A stretch of 23,665 nt of DNA from JAEUSF01 sp964484145. GTDB taxonomy: Bacteria; Patescibacteriota; Doudnabacteria; UBA920. Under the pieces are notes generated by a model that worked only from the letters and a program-made list of their open reading frames with translations, was not told the DNA's origin and made no database searches. Position numbers and translations under genes: made by a program. Location of the stretch: NCBI GenBank assembly GCA_964484145.1, contig CAZAED010000022.1, forward strand, positions 1-23,665. Direction: 5' to 3'. Positions 13,055 through 19,115 of the stretch are shown one piece after another (the first letter of the stretch is position 1; the number at the start of each line of letters is the position of its first letter).

Positions 13055-13127
13055 TAACCATCCAGAACGCAGTGAAGGATCGCTTAAAATACAAAAGGGA
13101 TTCTTCGCTACGCTCTGAATGGATAAT
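13055..13127. repeat. Inverted repeat, second copy of the 666-759 type
   Basis: AACCATCCAGAACGCAGTGAAGGATCGCTT (positions 13056-13085, an imperfect arm) faces AAAGGGATTCTTCGC..CTGAATGGAT (13095-13124). The words correspond to those at 666-759. It ends seven bases before the trmD ATG. Confidence 0.75.
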
Positions 13128-13136
13128 GTTATTCTA

Positions 13137-13174
13137 ACAAAATAACCCCAAAGCAGAAAGCTTCGGGGTTATTT
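13137..13174 (-). terminator. Terminator between khpA and trmD
   Basis: AATAACCCCGAAGC/GCTTTGGGGTTATT (about 13174-13140) is followed by TTGTT on the minus strand. It separates khpA from trmD. The 13178-13213 stretch between it and the khpA stop is made of degenerate CACAGATA words. Confidence 0.75.
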
Positions 13175-13213
13175 ATAGCATCAGTGGTATCTGTGCTATC
13201 CGTGTATCTGTGA

Positions 13214-13597
13214 TTATAATTTGAATTCGTCTACACTGTCCATGCCGGCGTCTTGCTGTTGCATACCGCCGCCCATGTTGTTACCACCCATACCGCCGCC
13301 CATATGACCACCGTCACGAGGAGCATATTCGCGTCTTGGACCTCTGTGAGAACCTTCTGGTTCGTAAATTTTTAAGTTTACGCGGGCTTTGTGCTTAGCG
13401 CCAACAACTCTTAAAAGAGTTCTTAATGCTTTAGCAGTCTGACCCATACGGCCAATAACCTGGCCCATATCTTGCTGGTTTAAGTGAAGAGTGATTAACA
13501 CACCCATTTCATCTACTGTTCGTTCAGTCTTAACGTCTTCCGGATGGTCGACTAAAGCCTTAACAACGAACTCTACAAACTGTTGATCTTGTTCCAT
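13214..13597 (-). CDS. khpA: KH-domain RNA-binding protein (KhpA/YlqC family)
   Basis: KhpA is a small RNA-binding protein encoded between rpsP and trmD/rimM in many bacteria. From the ATG at 13597 it has 127 residues: FVEFVVKALVDHPEDVKTE leads into the KH core with the GxxG loop in VIGRMGQTAKALRTLLR (47-63). The C-terminal 40 residues are an unusual Gly/Met/Arg tail (RGPRREYAPRDGGHMGGGMGG and on), an RGG-like extension not found in the ~80-residue Bacillus protein. The ATG at 13597 is preferred; a GTG frame to 13648 lacks an SD and runs through leader repeats. A consensus promoter (13727-13755) gives a ~120-nt leader carrying the 26-nt palindrome. Confidence 0.9.
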   Translation of the reverse strand: MEQDQQFVEFVVKALVDHPEDVKTERTVDEMGVLITLHLNQQDMGQVIGRMGQTAKALRTLLRVVGAKHKARVNLKIYEPEGSHRGPRREYAPRDGGHMGGGMGGNNMGGGMQQQDAGMDSVDEFKL

Positions 13598-13672
13598 ACA
13601 ATTTCTTCTTTTCTGATAGCTGAATTCTTGGCTCGACCTTTGACCCACCTCTATTAATATTTTAGAGGGTCA

Positions 13673-13698
13673 TCCGCCATAGCTTTAGCGAAGGCGGA
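13673..13698. repeat. 26-nt palindromic element, copy 2 (khpA leader)
   Basis: Minus-strand reading: arm TCCGCC, core TTCGCTAAAGCTAT, arm GGCGGA. An adjacent stem CCTCT/AGAGG (about 13647-13668) follows in the leader. Confidence 0.85.
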
Positions 13699-13726
13699 TT
13701 TTTTAGCTTTATGCTATCTACTAAAA

Positions 13727-13755
13727 ATTATAAGCGAGCAAAAATTAACTGTCAA
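13727..13755 (-). promoter_or_regulatory. Consensus promoter of khpA
   Basis: TTGACA (13755-13750), 17-nt spacer, TATAAT (13732-13727), an exact consensus match located just after the rpsP stop. Confidence 0.9.
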
Positions 13756-13781
13756 TTTAATTATTTTTTAATTTATTAAAA

Positions 13782-14183
13782 TTAAGCAGCCGGGGTTTCT
13801 ATTGGAGCTGGGGTTTCGGCGACAGGAGCTTCTGTAGGAGCCGGGGCTTCTGCGGCAGCAGGAGCAGCTTCAGCCTTAGCTTCCGCTTTTGCCTCAACTA
13901 CTGGTTCCGCCGGTTTTTTTGGTGTACTAAATGCTCTTACTCTTTCGCCTTCCATAAGCTTATTTTTTATAAACAAATTATGGATTGTTGGTGAAAGTTG
14001 TACGTGCTGGCTAATCCAGTATTTAACTCTCTCTTCATTTACCTTAAAAACTTTTTTGTGCGGGTTGTAAGCGCCCAAAATTTCTTGGTGTTTCTTGGAA
14101 ACAGAAAAAGTCTTTTCCGCGAGTACTATGCGAAAATCTGCCTGTTTCTTCTTGCCTGTTCTTTGCAATCTGATGGTTAACAT
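13782..14183 (-). CDS. rpsP: Ribosomal protein bS16 with Ala/Pro-rich tail
   Basis: bS16 is a primary binding protein of the small subunit. The N-terminal 85 residues match the family: MLTIRLQRTGKKKQADFRIVLAEKTFSVSKKHQEILGAYNPHKK and VNEERVKYWISQHVQLSPTIHNLFIKN. The remaining ~45 residues are a low-complexity Ala/Pro/Glu tail (VVEAKAEAKAEAAPAAAEAP and on), a common but variable addition. The ATG at 14183 has no SD. The promoter at 14212-14240 gives a leader of about 22 nt. No GC-rich terminator separates it from khpA, which nevertheless has its own promoter. Confidence 0.96.
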   Translation of the reverse strand: MLTIRLQRTGKKKQADFRIVLAEKTFSVSKKHQEILGAYNPHKKVFKVNEERVKYWISQHVQLSPTIHNLFIKNKLMEGERVRAFSTPKKPAEPVVEAKAEAKAEAAPAAAEAPAPTEAPVAETPAPIETPAA

Positions 14184-14211
14184 TTATTTAACATCTTAAT
14201 ATTATTACAAT

Positions 14212-14240
14212 ATTTTAGCATATTAAAATAAGCTTGACAA
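14212..14240 (-). promoter_or_regulatory. Promoter of rpsP
   Basis: TTGTCA (14240-14235), 17-nt spacer, TAAAAT (14217-14212). Its -35 box shares five base pairs with the -35 box of the divergent plus-strand promoter. Confidence 0.8.
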
Positions 14241-14263
14241 GAGTACAATGACCTTGATACTAT
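14234..14263 (+). promoter_or_regulatory. Promoter of the exported orphan protein gene
   Basis: TTGACA (14234-14239), 18-nt spacer, TACTAT (14258-14263). The shared CTTGACAAG block serves both strands, so the two promoters cannot both be occupied by polymerase at once. Confidence 0.75.
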
Positions 14264-14288
14264 CAAAGGAATTTCGAAAAGGAGATCC

Positions 14289-14672
14289 ATGATGAAGGCA
14301 CGGCTAGTTCTTTTTTCCGCTTGTATGCTCTTCGCGTCAAGCGCAAATCTTCAAGCTGATTCACTGGGAGATTTGTATAGTTCCTGCATACCCAGTAAAA
14401 CCCCGGGTGTTCAGTTAACGCTCGCTGGGAGCGGGGAGCAACGAGTGATTACCTTTGTGTATTCATCGCGTCCGTCCGGCACGGAGGGCACGCATCACTT
14501 CGGGGCGTACAAGTATTTTTCCTGCGTCATCGTTGAGATGGACAAGTTGGGGTACAAACTCCCGAACGGAGGGATCACTATTGCAATGGTTGGATCGTAC
14601 GAAAGCATGCAGGGAGGGAGCATCGTTGGGATTTTCGAAAAGAAAACCCAGGCGGCGGAAAAGAAAAAGTAG
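14289..14672 (+). CDS. Orphan exported small protein, unknown function (127 aa)
   Basis: The protein begins with a clear signal peptide: MMKARLVLFSACMLFASSAN followed by LQA, probably cleaved near Ala-23/Asp-24. The mature part is about 104 residues with cysteines near 33 and 79 that could pair, and ends in a Lys-rich tail (KKTQAAEKKK). I do not recognise the family. The mature length and the SCIPSK..SCVIVEMDKLGYKLPNGG layout are reminiscent of small periplasmic Rap1a/Tai-like proteins, a weak impression only. The SD AAAAGGAG is strong, four bases before ATG 14289 and seven before ATG 14292. A GC-rich terminator follows. G+C is high (34 of 60 at 14461-14520). It is one of only two plus-strand genes and the third orphan unit, probably laterally acquired. 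Confidence 0.78.
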   Translation: MMKARLVLFSACMLFASSANLQADSLGDLYSSCIPSKTPGVQLTLAGSGEQRVITFVYSSRPSGTEGTHHFGAYKYFSCVIVEMDKLGYKLPNGGITIAMVGSYESMQGGSIVGIFEKKTQAAEKKK

Positions 14673-14685
14673 ACCCCGTTCAAGA

Positions 14686-14725
14686 CCGCGGCGCAACTAT
14701 CGGAGGGCGCCGCGGATTTCTTTTA
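14686..14725 (+). terminator. GC-rich terminator of the exported orphan gene
   Basis: CCGCGGCGC/GCGCCGCGG (14686-14694/14707-14715), a perfect 9-bp stem, is followed by ATTTCTTTTAT on the plus strand. Confidence 0.9.
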
Positions 14726-14747
14726 TCCGATTTTCGGATCTATCTCA

Positions 14748-15371
14748 TTATTCCGATTTTCCAGAATTTTTAACATGCCTATAAATCCAATAAACGCCGG
14801 CTATTAAAATTAAAACAATTATTGCAGTGTCAAACCCATGAAGTTTGTCTCGCAAAGTATTCCAGTGCTCTCCGAGTTTCATTCCAATATATGCCATAAG
14901 ACCTGTCCAAATAACACTGCCAACAAATGAATAAATTAAAAAAGGTTTCAGAGGCATTCTGGCAATACCGGCAGGGAGGGAAATAAAAGTACGTACCACA
15001 GGAAGCAAGCGACCAATAAACGTAGACATATTTCCGTACTTTGCAAAAAACTTGTCAGCAATATCTAAATCGTGATGCGAAACTAAAATATACTTACCGT
15101 ACTTTTCTACAAACGGTCTACCACCGTATTTTCCAACTTCGTAAATAAACCAACTTCCAAGCATACTACCAACCCCCCCGGCTATAGAAACCCAAAATAA
15201 AGTAAACCGTCCGGTGTAAACTAAATACCCGGCAAAAGGACCAATAATTTCACTAGGCAGCGGCACGCAAGCACTTTCTATTGCCATTAGCAAACCAACG
15301 CCAATATAACCGGTGCTGGAAATAACACTGACTATAAAATTTGTGAGGATAGAAAAAATGTGTTCGATCAT
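14748..15371 (-). CDS. DedA-family membrane protein
   Basis: DedA proteins are integral membrane proteins of the VTT superfamily, linked to lipid carrier flipping and membrane homeostasis. The two re-entrant signature regions are present: ESACVPLPSEIIGPFAGYLV (E-x4-P-x-P-x-E) and GRLLPVVRTFISLPAGIARM (G-R-x2-P-x2-R-x5-P-A-G). Several hydrophobic helices span the protein, with a basic C-terminus. The ATG at 15371 (207 aa) is preferred; the open frame upstream to 15437 is translated from a GTAGT word-repeat palindrome and is unlikely to be coding. No SD. It lies 88 nt after smc, convergent with the exported orphan gene. Confidence 0.92.
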   Translation of the reverse strand: MIEHIFSILTNFIVSVISSTGYIGVGLLMAIESACVPLPSEIIGPFAGYLVYTGRFTLFWVSIAGGVGSMLGSWFIYEVGKYGGRPFVEKYGKYILVSHHDLDIADKFFAKYGNMSTFIGRLLPVVRTFISLPAGIARMPLKPFLIYSFVGSVIWTGLMAYIGMKLGEHWNTLRDKLHGFDTAIIVLILIAGVYWIYRHVKNSGKSE

Positions 15372-15372
15372 A

Positions 15373-15451
15373 AAGTTAGTGGGTAGTCGGTAGTGAGTAG
15401 TCGATAGCCAATCCAAGTGCTTGCTACCTACTACCAACTACTTACTACTTT
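15373..15451. repeat. Word-repeat palindrome (GTAGT/ACTAC)
   Basis: The left half (15373-15408) is built of GTAGT, GGTAG and GAGTAG words; the right half (15423-15451) of CTACC, CTACT and TTACTAC in inverted order. It fills the smc-dedA gap. Confidence 0.7.
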
Positions 15452-15458
15452 GCTGATT

Positions 15459-18098
15459 CTATTTTGCAAACTGTTTAGCCTGTTCCAGCTTCACCGAAAG
15501 CAACTTACTGACTCCGTCGTCTCCCATAGTAACACCATAAAGCATATTAGAATGTGCCATAGTTTCGCGGTTATGAGTTATGGTAACAAACTGCGCTTGC
15601 TGACTTAAGCTGCTTATAATTTGCGCAAAGCGGATAGTGTTGGCGTCGTCTAGCGCTGCATCTACTTCGTCTAGCACTACAAAAGGCGAAGGGAAGCAGG
15701 TTAAAAGCGAGCAAAGTAATGCTATAGATGTAAGTGAGCGTTCCCCGCCAGACAATGCCTGTATAGAAGCAAGTTTTTTATTTGGGGGGGTTGCTTTAAT
15801 ATCAATACCAATAATATTTGAGGCGCCGTGTTCGTATTTCTGAACAATTTTTTCCTCCGGCCGAAGGTCCGACGAAGCTTCAACGAAGTCGGATCGGGAT
15901 TCATCATCAGCGGATGGTAATTCTTCTTTGGGTTCATCTGCCTTCACCATACTCAAGTATGCTCTTCCCCCATTAAACAAAATACGGAAATAGTGTTCAA
16001 ACTTTTCATTTATTTTGTGAAAAGCTTCATTAAATTTTGTTTTAATGTGACCGTCTAATTCGTCCATTATACTACGTAAGTCGTCCATACCCTTTTTTAG
16101 GTCTGCCACTTGCGTGCTTAAGTTTGCGTGTCTACTTTCAGTTTCCTGATACTCTTTAAGCGTTAATTCGTCCATCCCGCCTATCATATCTAACTGGTTC
16201 TTTAATCTGGATATTTTACCCTCAAGCTCTTGCTGGTTTGTAGAATTCTGATGGTTAATTGACGTACTTTGTATTGCGACTAATTCAGTCTCTCCCAAAA
16301 TCCTCTTTACTTCTTCAACCAAAACTTCCATTTGTGTGTCTAATTTTGCCTTCTCTATGTATAAAGCCGATTCTTTGTCTTTTATTTTTGAAAGTTCGTC
16401 CTGCTCTCTGCGCAAAATGCTTTCTCGTTCGTGCATTTCTTTGTTAGCCGCCATTTGCGCGTTTAAAAAGTCTTTAAGAGCGTTTTCCGCAACCAAAATT
16501 TCTTCTCCCAATTTTTGGGCTTCTTTTTGAATTCTGGTTTCTTCAACAACCAAGTCCTTTAAAAAATCTTCGGTCGAACTACTGGAAGCTTTTTTAAGCT
16601 CCAACTCTAAATGCAGTTTTTGTCCTTCTAAAGTTTTAAGCTCCTTACCTAAAAAGTCATTTTCCAGTTTAACTTTTGTTAAATTAAGCTCAAGCTCCGA
16701 AAGCGCGGCGGTTAATTGGTCTTTATGGCTAAGCGCGTTTTGCAGCTCTTTTTGCAAATTCTGAAGCTGCATTTGCGGTGCTGCCATATTTTCTTTTGCC
16801 AGGCGATTAAACTTTAAGAAAGATTGTTTAAAATGTCCGGCCTGATTTTGCACAGCAGCCCAATCTTGTTTTTCTAAATTTTCAAAAAACAAGCTAAAAC
16901 CCGTTTCCAAAGCTATTAACTCTCGGTTAAACCCTTCCCAATCTATGCTCTGGGGGGTTTGAATTTTTTGGTAAAGTTCGCTTAATTTTTGACTTATAGC
17001 ATTAAGCAATTTAGACTGCTCAGAAATTTTTTGCTGATATTCTGAATGCGACATTGCGGCTGCTTGCATTTTTTCAGCGACATCTGCAATTTTTGTATTA
17101 GTCTGATGAAGCTCTACCTGCAAAGTTTTAGCGTCACCCGTGCCACTGCTTTTATGGCTTTGCATTTTTCCGCGCACTAAACTTAAATCTTCCAGTAAAT
17201 TGTTTTTTTGGCTTTGCAAAACCTGCAGCGCAGCCTGCAAATCTTTTTGCTTGGCATTAGCCTCGCTCTGACCGCTGGCATTCTGACTTTCTAAAACTCT
17301 TCTATGTTCAAGAATGCTTTTCTCAACTGCTTGATGGTGCCCGGACAAAACTCCTAGCTGTTCCAAAAATACATCTATTCCGGATTTTAAAGTAAAGTAG
17401 GTCTTACCAAAAAATTCTCGCTGATATATTTTTAGTTCTTGCTCTAGTTCCGCCCTAGCTTCCATTTTCTTAGCCTGACGACGGAGCGATTTAAGTCGAG
17501 GCTCTATTTCGGCTATTAAGTCTTCCGCGCGCATTAAATTCTGCGCTGTTTGTTCAAGCCGTCTTAAGGTTCTGTCGCGTTTTATATAGTAGCTTTTTAC
17601 TCCACTCGCTTCGTCAAGCAAATTTTTAGTCTCTGCCGGCCCGGCCAGTATCATTTGGTCAATTGTGCCTTGCCCAATAACTGTATAGCGGGAAGTTCCT
17701 ATGTTGCTCTTTAGAACCAAGTCTATAATATCGAGCAATCTCATCTTTTGCCCGTTAATTAAATATTCACTCTCGCCAGAACGGTCTATTCGGCGGCCAA
17801 TAGAAACTTCGGCTGCGTCAATAGGAATTCTCCTATCGCTATTATCGAAAGTAGCAAAAACTTCTGCAAAGCCCATACGAGCTTTTTTGTCTGAGCCTGC
17901 ATAAATTACGTCGTCGCTTTTTTTACCTCTTATTAACTTTGCTGATTGTTCGCCAAGCACCCACCTTAAACTATCGGCAACATTACTCTTCCCGCTCCCA
18001 TTAGGCCCCACAATAGCAATAACCCCCTTAGCAAATTCCATAGTGGTCTTTTGCGCAAAGGACTTAAAGCCATGAATTTCTAAACGTTTAAGATACAT
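15459..18098 (-). CDS. smc: SMC chromosome-segregation ATPase, short and apparently hinge-less
   Basis: SMC proteins organise chromosomes with ScpA/ScpB. The head is complete: Walker A G-P-N-G-S-G-K-S-N (31-39), the Q-loop region VIGQGTIDQMI, the ABC signature LSGGERS (782-788) and Walker B FVVLDEVDAALDD (805-817). Between the heads, about 170-700 is mostly coiled coil. At 879 residues it is some 300 shorter than the usual 1150-1200, and I see no canonical hinge (no Gly-rich G-x-x-G..YE-x-A-IE-x-ALG segment). Residues about 736-745 (SDFVEASSDL) are encoded by the 26-nt palindrome at 15868-15893, within an acidic insertion that separates head strands (AYLSMVK and ASNIIGIDIKATPPNKKL). It follows rnc by 27 nt, the common rnc-smc pairing. 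The ATG at 18098 has no SD. Confidence 0.93.
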   Translation of the reverse strand: MYLKRLEIHGFKSFAQKTTMEFAKGVIAIVGPNGSGKSNVADSLRWVLGEQSAKLIRGKKSDDVIYAGSDKKARMGFAEVFATFDNSDRRIPIDAAEVSIGRRIDRSGESEYLINGQKMRLLDIIDLVLKSNIGTSRYTVIGQGTIDQMILAGPAETKNLLDEASGVKSYYIKRDRTLRRLEQTAQNLMRAEDLIAEIEPRLKSLRRQAKKMEARAELEQELKIYQREFFGKTYFTLKSGIDVFLEQLGVLSGHHQAVEKSILEHRRVLESQNASGQSEANAKQKDLQAALQVLQSQKNNLLEDLSLVRGKMQSHKSSGTGDAKTLQVELHQTNTKIADVAEKMQAAAMSHSEYQQKISEQSKLLNAISQKLSELYQKIQTPQSIDWEGFNRELIALETGFSLFFENLEKQDWAAVQNQAGHFKQSFLKFNRLAKENMAAPQMQLQNLQKELQNALSHKDQLTAALSELELNLTKVKLENDFLGKELKTLEGQKLHLELELKKASSSSTEDFLKDLVVEETRIQKEAQKLGEEILVAENALKDFLNAQMAANKEMHERESILRREQDELSKIKDKESALYIEKAKLDTQMEVLVEEVKRILGETELVAIQSTSINHQNSTNQQELEGKISRLKNQLDMIGGMDELTLKEYQETESRHANLSTQVADLKKGMDDLRSIMDELDGHIKTKFNEAFHKINEKFEHYFRILFNGGRAYLSMVKADEPKEELPSADDESRSDFVEASSDLRPEEKIVQKYEHGASNIIGIDIKATPPNKKLASIQALSGGERSLTSIALLCSLLTCFPSPFVVLDEVDAALDDANTIRFAQIISSLSQQAQFVTITHNRETMAHSNMLYGVTMGDDGVSKLLSVKLEQAKQFAK
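15868..15893. repeat. 26-nt palindromic element, copy 3 (in frame within smc)
   Basis: Minus-strand reading: arm TCCGAC, core TTCGTTGAAGCTTC, arm GTCGGA. An adjoining CCTTCGG/CCGGAGG part extends it to about 15855. The reading frame is kept open. Confidence 0.85.
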
Positions 18099-18125
18099 TT
18101 ATTTTTGTTTCAATAGCAATTATTA

Positions 18126-18818
18126 CTAAAATTTATTTTCCTTTAATGCATTCTCGGCGGCCGAAAGCTCTGCTTCCTGCTTACTTGGACCAGTACCGCG
18201 TCCAACTTCTTTTTCTCCCACATAAGCTGCGACTACAAATGTTTTGTTATGGTCTGGACCTGACTCACTTACTACTCCATAGGTAGGCGTTACAGAAATT
18301 TTTTCTTGAACTAGTTCTTGTAGACGACTCTTTGGGTCTAAGTAAGTTTCGCCCTCTATTATTTTAGGAAGTTCGACTAAAATTTCACGGGCTATAAAAT
18401 TTCCGCAAGCCTGGTAGCCAGCATCTAAATACATAGCGCCAATTACTGCTTCTATACAGTTAGCCAGTATAACTTGTCTTGCTCTTCCGGTGTCTTTAGC
18501 TTCGCCTCTAGACATAAGCAAGTATTTTTCAAAACCAAGTCGCCCAGCAATACCAGAGAGAATTTTATAATTAACTAAGGAAGAACGAAAGTTTGTAAGC
18601 TCCCCTTCCGGGTGTGGGTAGTTTTTATATAAATACTCAGTGGCGCAAAGTTCTAATACAGCGTCTCCCAAAAATTCCATTCTTTCGTTGTGCGGCAAAT
18701 GAAAAGACCTGTGCTCGTTTAAATAAGAGCGATGAGTAAAAGCGGAAAGATATAAGTCCGGATTATTAATTTTGGTTTCTAAAACTTTTTCTAATTCTTC
18801 TTTATTTAAAGTTGGCAT
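18126..18818 (-). CDS. rnc: Ribonuclease III
   Basis: RNase III cuts double-stranded RNA, including rRNA precursors. From the ATG at 18818 (230 aa) the catalytic domain carries N-E-R-M-E-F-L-G-D (44-52, with Glu45, Glu48 and Asp52) and ILANCIEAVIGAMYLDAG with Glu123. The residue matching E. coli Asp114 is Asn120, a substitution to note. The double-stranded RNA-binding domain covers about 158-228 (SRLQELVQEK..TFVVAAYVGEKEVGRGTGPSKQEAE). TTG at 18863 is rejected as start because it lies in a stable hairpin. No SD. It begins the rnc-smc unit; ftsY, often next, is absent. The hairpin at 18835-18885 may be an autoregulatory cut site. Confidence 0.95.
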   Translation of the reverse strand: MPTLNKEELEKVLETKINNPDLYLSAFTHRSYLNEHRSFHLPHNERMEFLGDAVLELCATEYLYKNYPHPEGELTNFRSSLVNYKILSGIAGRLGFEKYLLMSRGEAKDTGRARQVILANCIEAVIGAMYLDAGYQACGNFIAREILVELPKIIEGETYLDPKSRLQELVQEKISVTPTYGVVSESGPDHNKTFVVAAYVGEKEVGRGTGPSKQEAELSAAENALKENKF

Positions 18819-18834
18819 TATATATTTTAGACTA

Positions 18835-18885
18835 CGGATTGGTGCGAATAGACAGATAGCCAATCTATATATTCGCAGAAATCCG
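18835..18885 (-). promoter_or_regulatory. Long hairpin in the rnc leader
   Basis: CGGATT/AATCCG, then a symmetrical three-base internal loop, then GCGAATA/TATTCGC, continuing with ATAGAT/ATCTGT-like pairs. It ends 16 nt before the rnc ATG. Its size and position recall the RNase III-cleaved leader stem of E. coli rnc. Confidence 0.6.
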
Positions 18886-18911
18886 AGTTTTGTTAATTAT
18901 TTTATTTACAG

Positions 18912-18968
18912 CCCTACTTCGCTCTTACTACGTAAGTGCTTCGAAGGGCACTGCTTCGAAATTACGTA
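18912..18968. repeat. Nest of small palindromes between tRNA-Val and rnc
   Basis: TACGTAA/TTACGTA (18929-18935/18962-18968) encloses AGTGC/GCACT (18935-18952 region) and TTCGAA words. CTTCGCTCTTACTACG next to it looks like a decayed 26-nt element core. The 18864-19033 gap holds no gene. Confidence 0.55.
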
Positions 18969-19009
18969 ATTAACCGTTTTATTACAACAAAAGCTACTTA
19001 GAGTGCTTG

Positions 19010-19035
19010 CACTGCGTAGCTTTAGCGAAGCAGTG
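19010..19035. repeat. 26-nt palindromic element, copy 4 (at the tRNA-Val 3' end)
   Basis: Minus-strand reading: arm CACTGC, core TTCGCTAAAGCTAC, arm GCAGTG. The first two bases are the last two of the encoded tRNA CCA. Confidence 0.85.
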
Positions 19036-19109
19036 GTGGGCGGTACAGGGATCGAACCTGTTACCTCAGTCACGTCAAGACCGCGCTCTACCAAGTGAGC
19101 TAACCGCCC
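19034..19109 (-). tRNA. tRNA-Val (anticodon GAC), CCA encoded
   Basis: The minus strand folds as a cloverleaf: acceptor GGGCGGT/ACCGCCC, D arm GCTC..GAGC, anticodon stem CGGTC/GACTG (one G-U pair) with loop TTGACGT and anticodon GAC, T arm ACAGG-TTCGATC-CCTGT, discriminator A and CCA. It begins six bases after the stop of the upstream membrane-protein gene, so it is probably co-transcribed with it. Confidence 0.95.
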
Positions 19110-19115
19110 CTTTAA

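Noticed and set aside
14455..14784. Alternative plus-strand frame overlapping the exported orphan gene
   Set aside because: Arg-rich shadow frame of a GC-rich gene; no SD and it crosses the terminator.
15372..15437. N-terminal extension of the DedA protein
   Set aside because: It is translated from the GTAGT word-repeat palindrome and has no family resemblance.
18906..19094. 62-codon minus-strand ORF ahead of rnc
   Set aside because: It is read through tRNA-Val and the palindromes next to it; no SD and no protein-like composition.
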